NCBI RefSeq assembly: GCF_030815585.1
Contig: NZ_JAUSWY010000001.1
Location: forward strand, 4,402,001-4,466,000
DNA from: Arthrobacter pascens
GTDB lineage: Bacteria > Actinomycetota > Actinomycetes > Actinomycetales > Micrococcaceae
Reading direction: 5' to 3'
Length of the DNA stretch: 64,000 nt
Made by a program: the position numbers and the translations under genes. How positions within the stretch are numbered: the first letter of the stretch is position 1; every line of letters begins with the position of its first letter. This document shows, piece by piece, positions 27,274 to 35,197 of this stretch. Below the pieces are notes generated by a model. The model worked only from the letters and a program-made list of their open reading frames with translations. It had not been told where the DNA came from and searched no databases.

Positions 27274-29499
27274 CTAGTGGCTCAACTTGTAAACGGTGGT
27301 GTTGCCGACGGTCTGGGCCGTGAAGTTGGCTGCGACCCACGCTGCGACCTCGGAGTTGCTTCCACGGCCCCCACCCATATCCCCGCCACCCATACTGCCG
27401 CCGGCAATGAAGTATCCGATCTGCCCATTGGCCACCATCTCCTCGAACTGGGCCAGGGTGGGATAGGGATCGCCGCCGTTCCAGCCGCCCAGCGCGATCA
27501 CGCTGGTCCCGGTGGCGAGTTCCAGATTGGCCGCCTGGGTGGCGCCGGAGACAATGGCTGACCACTTGGTGCCGCTGGAAGTGAGCAGTGCATTGAGTTC
27601 GCTGTTGTTAGCGCTTTCACCGCCCATGCCGCCGGGTCCGGCCATGCCGCCTGACGCCTGGGGCGCCGCACTCCCGTCAGCGGTGCCACGGCTGGCGTCC
27701 GTGCGGGCACCGGGTCCCGTGGCACCCGGCGTGCCGCCGCTCCTCGCGCCGTCAGCGGTGCGGCCGCCGCGGGCTGCCGGGTTGCCAGCACCGACTCCGC
27801 CGAAGCCGCCCATCGCCGAACCGGACGGGCCCGACGTCGGGATGGAACCCGAGTGCGCTGTCGCGGCCGTCGCCAGCGTCCACGCAGCAGCGCCCAGGCC
27901 GCCTGCCAGCAGTGACACGACGACGACCGCCGCGGCGGCCGTGCGCCGGAGCCGGCCGGCGCCGAGCCGAAGCCGATCTGCCCTGAGCAGCACCGCCGTC
28001 GTGGCGAGGACGGAAAGGACCACGACAGCTATCCGGATCCACGGCAGCCAGGATGCGTCCCTGCCCAGCAACACTGCGGACCAGAGCCCGGTCCCGAGTA
28101 CGGCGGCGGCCAGTACGATCCTGGCTGGCCAATGGCTCCGGCGGCGCCAGAGCTCGGCCCCGCCGATTCCGACGATGGCCGCAATGCTGGGGGCCAGGGC
28201 CACTGTGTAGTACGGGTGCACAATGCCGCCCATGAAGCTGAAGATCGCGGCCGTGACGAGGAGCCAGCCGCCCCACAGGATGAAGGCGGCCCGCCTGGCC
28301 GAGCTGCGGACCTCCCGGCGCGTGAACCACAGTCCGGCCGCGAGCAGGAGCAGCGACGCGGGGAGCAGCCAGGAGACTTCACTTCCGAAGCTGGTACCGA
28401 ACAGGCGGCCGATTCCAGCCTGGCCGCCGAACCCGGCGTTGCCGCCGGCTATCCCCCCGCCAGCGCCTCCTCCGGGCATACCGCCGCCGGCACCGCCTTC
28501 GCCGGAACCGGTGATGCGGCCCAGGCCGTTGTACCCGAAGGTCAGCTCCAGGAAACTGTTTCCCTCGGACCCGGCCATGTACGGCCGGGCAGACGCGGGA
28601 GTGAGCTGGAATAGGGCAATGTAGCTGCCGGCCACCACCAGGATCCCGGCCGCGGCGCCCAGCAGGTGAACGAACCGCTTGCCGAGGGTTGTGGGAGCTG
28701 CCCACAGATAGGCCAAGGCCAGGCCGGGCACAATCAGGAAACCCTGCAGCATCTTGCTCAGGAACGCCAGGCCCACCACCACGCCGGCGGCGGCCAGCCA
28801 TTTCCAGCCGGCCTTCTCGATGGCGCGCGTGGTGAGGTAAGCGGCCAGCACCAGGCAAAGCGTGAGCATGGCGTCGGGATTGTTGAAGCGGAACATCAGC
28901 GCCGCCACCGGTGTCAGCGCCAGGGCGCCGCCAGCCAGCAAACCGGCGGCCGGCCCGGAGACCCGCTTCACAGTGAGGTACAGGACTCCGACGGCGGCCA
29001 CACCCATGAGGGCCTCGGGCACCAGCATGCTGGTGGCCGAGAAGCCGAAGACCCGGCCGGCGAGGGCTGGAATCCACAGCGCGGCCGGGGGTTTGTCGAC
29101 GGTAATGGCGTTGCCGGCATCCAACGAGCCGAAGAGCAGGGCGGTCCAGTCCTTGGTGCCGGCCTGGATGGCCGCCGCGTAGAAGCTATTGGCATAGCCG
29201 CTGGCGGCAAGGTTCCAAAGGTAGAGGAACGCTGTGGCCACCAGGAGGCCCGCGGCGGACGGGCGGACCCAGCGCGGCTGGTCACCGAAAGCGAGACCCT
29301 TCCATCCCCGGCTGTGCAGCCTGGACCAACCGCCCCGGAGGGTGTGCGCTGCCCGGACCCCGTGCGAATGCGCCGCCGCAGCGGCCGTGAATCCGTGCCG
29401 TGTGCCGGCCACGGAAGCGGTTCGTTTCAAGGTTCCCTGGGATGTGCTGCCCTGTTCCGGGTCCTGCAGGTTCTGGCCGGGGTTCAAGGTGGAGGTCAT
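27274..29499 (-). CDS. GT39/ArnT-like membrane glycosyltransferase, paralogue B
   Basis: 741 residues, same architecture as paralogue A (GYANSFYAAAIQAGTKDW, DAGNAITVDKPPAALW, MFRFNNPDAMLTL, TVYKLSH end) but with an 80-residue longer cytosolic start and two low-complexity Gly/Met/Ser/Ala-rich insertions in outside loops (near 350-385 and 580-640). Resulting from tandem duplication and divergence. ATG overlaps the stop of the GT2-GtrA gene, which would make the lipid-linked sugar donor. The acceptor, a wall polymer, lipid or protein, is unknown. Confidence 0.85.
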   Translation of the reverse strand: MTSTLNPGQNLQDPEQGSTSQGTLKRTASVAGTRHGFTAAAAAHSHGVRAAHTLRGGWSRLHSRGWKGLAFGDQPRWVRPSAAGLLVATAFLYLWNLAASGYANSFYAAAIQAGTKDWTALLFGSLDAGNAITVDKPPAALWIPALAGRVFGFSATSMLVPEALMGVAAVGVLYLTVKRVSGPAAGLLAGGALALTPVAALMFRFNNPDAMLTLCLVLAAYLTTRAIEKAGWKWLAAAGVVVGLAFLSKMLQGFLIVPGLALAYLWAAPTTLGKRFVHLLGAAAGILVVAGSYIALFQLTPASARPYMAGSEGNSFLELTFGYNGLGRITGSGEGGAGGGMPGGGAGGGIAGGNAGFGGQAGIGRLFGTSFGSEVSWLLPASLLLLAAGLWFTRREVRSSARRAAFILWGGWLLVTAAIFSFMGGIVHPYYTVALAPSIAAIVGIGGAELWRRRSHWPARIVLAAAVLGTGLWSAVLLGRDASWLPWIRIAVVVLSVLATTAVLLRADRLRLGAGRLRRTAAAAVVVVSLLAGGLGAAAWTLATAATAHSGSIPTSGPSGSAMGGFGGVGAGNPAARGGRTADGARSGGTPGATGPGARTDASRGTADGSAAPQASGGMAGPGGMGGESANNSELNALLTSSGTKWSAIVSGATQAANLELATGTSVIALGGWNGGDPYPTLAQFEEMVANGQIGYFIAGGSMGGGDMGGGRGSNSEVAAWVAANFTAQTVGNTTVYKLSH

Positions 29500-30911
29500 G
29501 AGATGGCCTTGTCGGTCAGGGGCGACAGGGTCGCTGTGGTGGGTGGTTCGGTAGAAGCGATGGTGGAAGCGAACTCAGCGGGGCCGCTTTTCGGGGCGCG
29601 GCCGTCGGGGACAGCGGGCGGCCTCGGGTGGCGGAACACCCACAGCCGGAAGAGCAGGAATTTCAGCGCGGTAGCGGCGAGGTTGGCCGCCGTGACAGTG
29701 GCCAGTTCGGCCCAGCGGCCCGGCGTCGTCGTACTGTGCACGAGGGCAAGCGCAGCTGACGTGAGCCCGAGACCCAGCCCGAAGACAATCAGCCCTTCGA
29801 AGTGGTGCCGGGCAGCGTAGCTGCCGCCCTGGATTCCGAAGGTGAAGCGCCGGTTGGCTGCAGTGTTGGCGACGGCGGTGGACAGGAGGGCGAGGAAGTT
29901 GGCCAGCTGGGGGTCCATGAAGCCGCGGCAGGCCAGGAACAGCAGCAGATACGCCAGCGTGGAGACGATGCCGATCGTGCCGAACCGGACGAGTTGGCCG
30001 AGGAGGCTATTGCGGCGGTTCTGCTCGGTGTCGCGGGCGCCCGCAGGGAGCGGCCCACGGGCAAGGGCGGCCCGGAGTTCGGGGACCGGGATGCGTCCGG
30101 AGACCAGATCCCCGGTCAGGCGTGCCATGCCGCGCAAGTCCGCGAGGGCGGTCTGGACAATGTCGACGCTGGAGTCGGGGTCATCGATCCAGTCCACCGG
30201 GACTTCGTGGACGCGCAGGCCGCAGCGCTCGGCGAGTACCAGCAGTTCAGTATCGAAGAACCACTCGTTGTCCTGTGTGTAGGGAAGGATTCGGCGTGCT
30301 ACGTCCGCGCGGATGGCCTTGAAGCCGCACTGCGCGTCCGTAAAACGGGCGCCCATGACGGAGCGCAGCAGGAGGTTGTAGCTGCGTGAAATGAATTCGC
30401 GCTTGGGCCTCCGGATGACGCGGGACGAGCGTGTGAGCCGCGTGCCGATGGCAAGGTCCGAATGGCCGGAGATCAACGGGGCCAGCAAGGGCGCCAGGGC
30501 CGCCAGATCCGTGGACAGGTCCACGTCCATGTAGGCCAGCACTGGTGCGTCGGACGCAAGCCAGACCCTTCGCAGAGCGTTTCCCCGGCCCTTCTCAGCC
30601 AAATGGACCACGGCGACCTCCGGAACCTCACGTGCTACCCGCTCTGCGATGGTCAGGGTCCCATCCGTGCTCGCGTTGTCCGCCACGGTAATCCGGAACG
30701 GATGCGGGAAGTACTCCTGGAGGTAGCCGTGAAGCCGGCGCAGGCATTCCTCCAAATCCTTCTCCTCGTTGAACACCGGGATCGTCACGTCCAGCACGGG
30801 CGTGGCCGACCGCGTGTCCACCCGGGAGCGACGCAGAGCGGGGAGCGGCACGGGAATACCAGGCGCGATGTGGCGCAGCCTGTGCCCTGTGACCTGGTCT
30901 GTGATCATCAT
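29496..30911 (-). CDS. Polyprenyl-phosphate glycosyltransferase fused to GtrA-like flippase domain
   Basis: 471 residues. A GT2 domain at about 38-275 (VTIPVFNEEKDLEECLRRL, DNASTDGT, DVDLSTDL, QCGFKAIR, ENEWFFDTELL-like QDNEWFFDTELL) uses a nucleotide sugar and polyprenyl phosphate. It is joined to a four-helix GtrA domain at about 315-435 (VRFGTIGIVSTLAYLLLFL, ANTAANRRFTFG, KFLLFRLWVF), which is thought to flip the product. Fusion of the two steps and coupling to two GT39 genes downstream describe a complete make-flip-transfer unit. First gene of the operon; its upstream region is the DnaA-box cluster. Confidence 0.9.
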   Translation of the reverse strand: MMITDQVTGHRLRHIAPGIPVPLPALRRSRVDTRSATPVLDVTIPVFNEEKDLEECLRRLHGYLQEYFPHPFRITVADNASTDGTLTIAERVAREVPEVAVVHLAEKGRGNALRRVWLASDAPVLAYMDVDLSTDLAALAPLLAPLISGHSDLAIGTRLTRSSRVIRRPKREFISRSYNLLLRSVMGARFTDAQCGFKAIRADVARRILPYTQDNEWFFDTELLVLAERCGLRVHEVPVDWIDDPDSSVDIVQTALADLRGMARLTGDLVSGRIPVPELRAALARGPLPAGARDTEQNRRNSLLGQLVRFGTIGIVSTLAYLLLFLACRGFMDPQLANFLALLSTAVANTAANRRFTFGIQGGSYAARHHFEGLIVFGLGLGLTSAALALVHSTTTPGRWAELATVTAANLAATALKFLLFRLWVFRHPRPPAVPDGRAPKSGPAEFASTIASTEPPTTATLSPLTDKAIS

Positions 30912-31091
30912 GGTCCAACGCTGGCTCCACAGAATATGAGGGACTTAAGCGTTTCCTGTGCTGCTCCTGTGTAAGCCGGCTGTAGGTTCTCAAGGACCTG
31001 AGCCAAGGCGTGGTAGCCAATGCAGGCGCTGACCATGAGCACGAACCAACAGGCCGGGTTTTCCACTTGCTAACACTCCGCTACCCACAAG

Positions 31092-31220
31092 TTATCCACA
31101 GTTGTGGACAACAATCCACACGATGGTGGACCTGGCGCCGATGACGGTGCCAGCGCAGCTTCACGCGATTCCGAACTACATGTTTGTAAGTTATTAACAC
31201 TGTGAATAACCTGTGGAAAT
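31092..31220 (+). repeat. DnaA-box module, copy 2
   Basis: Inverted pair TTATCCACA-GT-TGTGGACAA (31092-31111), then direct pair TGTGAATAA (31201) and TGTGGAAAT (31212), again preceded by TATTAACAC. The offset of 109 bp and pair spacing of 11 bp equal those of copy 1. The segment from CGAACTACA (31172) onward is recognisably repeated in copy 3. Confidence 0.75.
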
Positions 31221-31333
31221 CCTGCGCTAAGCATCAGCGTGCAGTGCTAGGCGGGGCGGAAGGCGCGTCGATGTCCACAGGCGGCCCCAAAATCCGGGAA
31301 TTATCCACTTAACCACAGGGGCATCCCCAGGTG

Positions 31334-31463
31334 TTATCCACAATTGTGGAAAATCAACCGTGGCTTTCCTGGACGGAGCCCGCCGCCAGTGGGCTGCGTT
31401 CATAGAAGTTATCGAACTACAGCAGTGTAAGTTACCAACAATGTGGATATCCCCTGTGGATAA
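31334..31463 (+). repeat. DnaA-box module, copy 3
   Basis: Inverted pair TTATCCACA-AT-TGTGGAAAA (31334-31353), then direct pair TGTGGATAT (31442) and TGTGGATAA (31455). The offset is 108 bp. CGAACTACA at 31413 and TGTAAGTTA at 31426 match copy 2 at 31172 and 31185 exactly, so copies 2 and 3 are a diverged tandem duplication 242 bp apart. Confidence 0.75.
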
Positions 31464-31525
31464 CTTTGTTTTGGCCGCGCCGACCTTGTTCAATTCCGCG
31501 CGTCTGGGATGCTTGTGTCCCGGAG

Positions 31526-32038
31526 ATGAATTCGGAGGGACGCTTAGGGTGGGCTGACACAGCGCACGGCAGAGTCTTTTCGCAGACCGTTCTCACGGAA
31601 TCTCCGTCGCGAACCAGTCAAAGGAGCACATTCATCGAAACAGGGACAGCGTCACCACCATCTGTTGTTGGATCGGCCAGTCTCCGTATCGCCGGCAGCG
31701 ATACCTTGCGTTTTGAAGGTCAGACCTACGGGTCCGGCATCTCCTTCTTCCTGGTGACCAACAATCCCGGCGAAGGACCGGACCTGCACCGGCACCCCTA
31801 TAGCGAAACGTGGACGGTCCTTGAAGGGACAGTCCGATTCACCCTTGATGACACAGACTGCACCGCCGGTAGCGGCGGCACCATCGTGGTGGCACCTGGG
31901 ATCTGGCACCGCTTCGAAAATGGCGGGGCCTCAAAGCTCGTCCTGATGTGTATGCACGCCTCACCGCATATCATCCAGGAATGGAAGTATCCACCGGGGG
32001 CGGACCGACCCTCGGCGAATGGGCAGACAACAAACTGA
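31526..32038 (+). CDS. Small cupin-domain protein (start uncertain)
   Basis: The C-terminal 115 residues form a cupin barrel: FFLVTNNPGEGPDLHRHPYSETWTV gives the metal-binding H-x-H and Glu of motif 1, and GGTIVVAPGIWHRFENGG gives the motif 2 His. A single-domain cupin; substrate unknown. The start is unclear. ATG 31526 has a poor ribosome site, while a good AAGGAG (31621-31626) sits seven bases before ATC 31634, where the protein by homology should begin. Either a rare ATC start is used or an ATG has mutated. It precedes the DUF4287 gene by 19 bp and probably forms an operon with it. Confidence 0.7.
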   Translation: MNSEGRLGWADTAHGRVFSQTVLTESPSRTSQRSTFIETGTASPPSVVGSASLRIAGSDTLRFEGQTYGSGISFFLVTNNPGEGPDLHRHPYSETWTVLEGTVRFTLDDTDCTAGSGGTIVVAPGIWHRFENGGASKLVLMCMHASPHIIQEWKYPPGADRPSANGQTTN

Positions 32039-32057
32039 GAACCGAAAGGAAACCACA

Positions 32058-32354
32058 ATGTCATTCCAGGCTTACCTCGACAAGATAGAAGACAAGACCG
32101 GGCTCACTCCACGGGAGCTGGTCAACCTGGCCCGCGAGCGGGGTTATCATGATCCCGCCACAAAAGCGGGAACGATCACTGACTGGTTGAAACAGGACTA
32201 CGGACTGGGACGGGGCCATGGGATGGCACTCGTCCACGTCATCAAAAACGGCCCAAAAATCGATGACAAGCATGTCGGGTCCGGCGGTACCCACAGTGAC
32301 CCTTCCGACCAATTATGGCTCGACGGTAAAGCCACAAATCCCGGCACGGTCTGA
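32058..32354 (+). CDS. DUF4287 domain protein
   Basis: 98 residues. SFQAYLDKIEDKTGLTPRELV, AKAGTITDWLKQDYGLGRGHGMALVHVIKNGP is the DUF4287 (PF14117) consensus, a short helical domain often adjoining DUF5655 and of unknown function. AAAGGAAACC upstream gives a ribosome site eight bases before the ATG. Likely co-transcribed with the cupin. A short extension after residue 75 is polar and probably disordered. Confidence 0.85.
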   Translation: MSFQAYLDKIEDKTGLTPRELVNLARERGYHDPATKAGTITDWLKQDYGLGRGHGMALVHVIKNGPKIDDKHVGSGGTHSDPSDQLWLDGKATNPGTV

Positions 32355-32486
32355 ATACGAGTGCATGTGCAACCCTGGGCCCCGGCTCCATAAGCCGAAC
32401 GGACCGGTTGCCAGTGGCAGGTTCAGGCCATGACCGAGGACAGCGCGGCCTGCCCGCCCAGGGTGGTCCATCAGGGCATCGAGTAC

Positions 32487-33368
32487 TCAGCCGGCGGTGA
32501 CCCGGACCCAGCTCACGACGATGAGCAGTGCCGCAACGGCTACCAGGCCGGCGGCCTGCACCAAGCCCTGCCGCGGACCTCGCGGAGTGTAGGCGATCAC
32601 GGCTGCACAGAGCCCGCCAGTGATAAGTCCGCCCAGATGCGCCTGCCAGGCGATCTGCGGAATGAGGAACCCGATCACACCATTGATGGCGATCAGTACC
32701 CACAGCTGTCGGGTGTCGCCGCCACGGTGCCGCTGGACCAGGAGCATTGCCCCGAAAAGCCCGAAGATGGCACCGGAGGCGCCCACCACTCCAGCAAGCT
32801 GCTGACCGGGAACGAGAAGCGGGTTGAGCAGCAGATAGCCCACCGAGCCGCCGACGGCGGAAATCAGGTAGAGGGCAAGGAAACGCACCCGTCCCAACAG
32901 TGGTTCGAGGGCCTGCCCGAAGATCCACAGCGTGTACATGTTCAGCACGATGTGCAGGATGGAATCGGGCGAATGGAGGAAAGCCGCGGTCAGCATGCGC
33001 CACGGTTCGAAAACGCCGTATTCAGGCGTGGCGAACACGTTGTTGTAGGCGAACTGTTCGTAGACGGCGCCGCCGGGTATCACCCATTGCAGGACGTACA
33101 TCAGCGCACAGACCGCGATGATGCCGAAGGTCACCAGTGGCCTGCCCGTTGCCACGGCGCCGCCGTAGACGGTCCGGACTCCCGGCGTCGTGCGTTTTGT
33201 TTCGTTGACACAGTCAACGCACTGGAACCCGACGGCGGCCGCCCGCTGGCAGTCCGGGCAGGCTGGACGCCCGCAGCGCTGGCAGCGCACGTAGGAGGGC
33301 CGGTCCGGGTGCCTGGGGCAGACCGGGACCTGTGCGGACGGCTCCGCCGACGGGATTCCGTAACTCAT
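32487..33368 (-). CDS. Rhomboid-family intramembrane serine protease with N-terminal zinc-ribbon
   Basis: 293 residues. The N-terminal 55 residues are Cys/His-rich (CPRHPDRPSYVRCQRCGRPAC, then CQRAAAVGFQCVDC), a B-box-like zinc module found on many actinobacterial rhomboids. Six membrane helices follow with catalytic Ser in GASGAIFG and His in WQAHLGGL, plus HIVLNMYTLW in helix 2. It cleaves membrane-helix substrates. It lies 9 bp downstream of the cyclophilin gene on the same strand. Confidence 0.92.
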   Translation of the reverse strand: MSYGIPSAEPSAQVPVCPRHPDRPSYVRCQRCGRPACPDCQRAAAVGFQCVDCVNETKRTTPGVRTVYGGAVATGRPLVTFGIIAVCALMYVLQWVIPGGAVYEQFAYNNVFATPEYGVFEPWRMLTAAFLHSPDSILHIVLNMYTLWIFGQALEPLLGRVRFLALYLISAVGGSVGYLLLNPLLVPGQQLAGVVGASGAIFGLFGAMLLVQRHRGGDTRQLWVLIAINGVIGFLIPQIAWQAHLGGLITGGLCAAVIAYTPRGPRQGLVQAAGLVAVAALLIVVSWVRVTAG

Positions 33369-33377
33369 GCGAGGGAA

Positions 33378-33923
33378 TTAAAGCTGTTCGATGTCGATGC
33401 TGTTGATGGTGACATCCTCAACCGGACGGTCGCCCATGCCGGTGCGGACGCCTTCGATGGCGTCGACGACCTTCTTGGATTCGTCGTCGGCCACCTCGCC
33501 AAAGATGCTGTGCTTGCCCTGCAGCCAGTCCGTGGGGATGGTGGTGATAAAGAATTGCGAGCCGTTGGTGCCCTTGCCCATCTGGATGCCGGCGTTGGCC
33601 ATGGCCAGTTTGTACGGCTGGTTGAAGCTGAGCTCAGGGTGGATCTCGTCGTCGAACTTGTAGCCCGGTCCGCCCACGCCGCGGCCCAGGGGATCGCCGG
33701 CCTGGATCATGAAATCCTTGATGATGCGGTGGAAGATGGTGCCGTCGTACAGCGGCGTTCCCGTCTTGTCCTCGCCGGTCTCCGGGTGGGTCCAGGCCTG
33801 CTCGCCTGTGGCGAGGCCGACGAAATTCTTGACCGTCTTGGGCGCGTGGTTGCCGAAGAGGTTCACGACGATGTCGCCGAGGCTGGTGTGAATGGTTGCT
33901 TTTGCAGTTGCGATGGCAGTCAT
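33378..33923 (-). CDS. ppiA: Peptidyl-prolyl cis-trans isomerase, cyclophilin type
   Basis: 181 residues: IHTSLGDIVVNLFGNHAPKTVKNFVGLA, YDGTIFHRIIKDFMIQAGDPLG, NGSQFFITT and LQGKHSIFGEV hold the active-site Arg, Phe, Gln and His of cyclophilins. No signal peptide, so cytosolic, as for mycobacterial PpiA, which also lies near gyrA. ATG 33923 is used; an in-frame ATG at 33932 adds three residues and cannot be excluded. Confidence 0.93.
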   Translation of the reverse strand: MTAIATAKATIHTSLGDIVVNLFGNHAPKTVKNFVGLATGEQAWTHPETGEDKTGTPLYDGTIFHRIIKDFMIQAGDPLGRGVGGPGYKFDDEIHPELSFNQPYKLAMANAGIQMGKGTNGSQFFITTIPTDWLQGKHSIFGEVADDESKKVVDAIEGVRTGMGDRPVEDVTINSIDIEQL

Positions 33924-34078
33924 AAAGCCCATTCTTCCACGGCGGGTCAACGCGGAGGCGGCTGGAACTGCAGTTCCGCGCTGGGTGAAATCGGCCGGAA
34001 TTCCGCGGGGAGAATAGCCGGTGGGGGCCAATCCACGTAGGCTAACAACAGAACCGTCACATTAATTGGGAGGTAGTT

Positions 34079-35059
34079 GTGAAGAAATCGGATCGTATTG
34101 CCCGTGACCTTGAGCAGTCAGTGAACAGCGCAGTAGAGAATGCCAAGGATTGGGCCGCCCCCCGCGTAGAAGCAGCAGTGGACTGGGCAGTTCCCCGTTT
34201 GCAGCAGGGGCTGGATACCGCGTCTCCCAAAATCCAGGAAGGGCTCAAGACCGCGGCCCACAACCTTGCCGACGGCGTCGCAACAGTCACGCCGCGCATC
34301 CAGGACGGGCTCGCCCACCTCGCCCCCAAGATCCACGACGCCGTTGAAGGCGCCACACCCCGCCTCCACGAGGCACTGGACAAGGCCACTCCCGTGATCC
34401 AGAACGCACGGGACCGCGTGGTGGTGGAATACCTTCCGCGCCTCTCGGACCAGATCGGGCACGCGTCCGACGCCGTGCACCGCACCCTGGAAAGCACCCC
34501 GGCGCACGTGGATGCCGTTGCGCAGAAGCTCAGCGACGTCGGGATCGTGCACGCCCTCCAAGAGCAGGCGCAGACGACCGGCACCCACATCAAGGCTGCT
34601 GCCGCTGAAGCAGGTAAGGCAGTGGGCGTCCAGCTGGCCCAGCCGGAGAAGCCCAAGAAGCGCGGCTGGCTGGTGTTTGGCGTGATCGCGGCCGCCGTGG
34701 CAGCCGCGGTTGCTGCCTGGAAGGCTTCCAAGCCCGTCGAAGACCCTTGGAAGACGCCGTCTCCCGTTCAGACCACCCCGGCCCCGGTTCCTGCCACCGC
34801 CGTGAACGAGACTCAGGATTCGGCGGCAGAGGAAGCCGGCGCCGCTGAAGCTTCCGCAGCTGCGGCTGCCGAGGCAGCCTCCGGCGCAGCCGAAGATGTT
34901 GCGGAAGAGACCAAGGACACCGCGGATGACGCGGACAAGGCCAAGCACGTAGCGGACGATTCCTCTGAAGCGGCAGCGAAAGCTTCCCCGGATGCCAAGA
35001 CCGCCATGAAGAACATTGCGTCCAACATGAACGGAACCGCGGACAAGAACATCAGCTAG
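34079..35059 (+). CDS. Membrane-anchored protein with eight 11-residue amphipathic repeats
   Basis: 326 residues, GTG start after GGGAGG. Residues 27-114 are eight consecutive 11-mers of form xPRIQxGLxxA (for example VPRLQQGLDTA, SPKIQEGLKTA, TPRIQDGLAHL, TPRLHEALDKA), an apolipoprotein- or synuclein-like amphipathic helix pattern. A further helical region follows, then KKRGWLVFGVIAAAVAAAVAAW (about 216-237) as one membrane helix, and a long Ala/Glu/Asp-rich disordered tail. It is known as a hypothetical protein at this place in Arthrobacter-type genomes. A membrane-surface or curvature-binding role is inference. Confidence 0.8.
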   Translation: MKKSDRIARDLEQSVNSAVENAKDWAAPRVEAAVDWAVPRLQQGLDTASPKIQEGLKTAAHNLADGVATVTPRIQDGLAHLAPKIHDAVEGATPRLHEALDKATPVIQNARDRVVVEYLPRLSDQIGHASDAVHRTLESTPAHVDAVAQKLSDVGIVHALQEQAQTTGTHIKAAAAEAGKAVGVQLAQPEKPKKRGWLVFGVIAAAVAAAVAAWKASKPVEDPWKTPSPVQTTPAPVPATAVNETQDSAAEEAGAAEASAAAAAEAASGAAEDVAEETKDTADDADKAKHVADDSSEAAAKASPDAKTAMKNIASNMNGTADKNIS

Positions 35060-35088
35060 TAGGCGCAGGCCGCCGAAGGCCGGTACAT

Positions 35089-35120
35089 CGAAGGGGCTCC
35101 GCTTATGGCGGGCCCCTTCG
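35089..35120 (+). terminator. Hairpin terminator after the repeat protein gene
   Basis: CGAAGGGGC at 35089-35097 pairs perfectly with 35112-35120 across a 14-nt loop, 29 bp past the stop codon, followed by GTCGTTT. The downstream glycosyltransferase gene therefore probably has its own promoter. Confidence 0.65.
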
Positions 35121-35197
35121 GTCGTTTCCCAGTATTTACCCAGCCTTTGCCCCTGTCGGCGGCCGGGCGGCCGCCGATCGGTGCTAAATTTGAACTG

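Larger units (their letters stand above)
30912..31525. other. 614-bp gene-free region with a dense DnaA-box cluster
   Basis: From 31081 to 31463 I count at least 13 matches or near-matches to TTATCCACA in both orientations, including three perfect ones (31092, 31334, and 31455 in reverse). They comprise two copies of the module described separately plus ATGTCCACA (31271), TTATCCACT (31301) and TTAACCACA (31309) between them. Short frames here do not look like genes. This is over 16 kb from dnaA and denser than oriC itself. Confidence 0.7.

Noticed and set aside
31360..31557. Short frame (MAFLDGARRQWAAFIEV...) across DnaA-box module copy 3
   Set aside because: Reads somewhat protein-like, but its frame is not shared by the other module copies, it covers the DnaA boxes, and there is no ribosome site.
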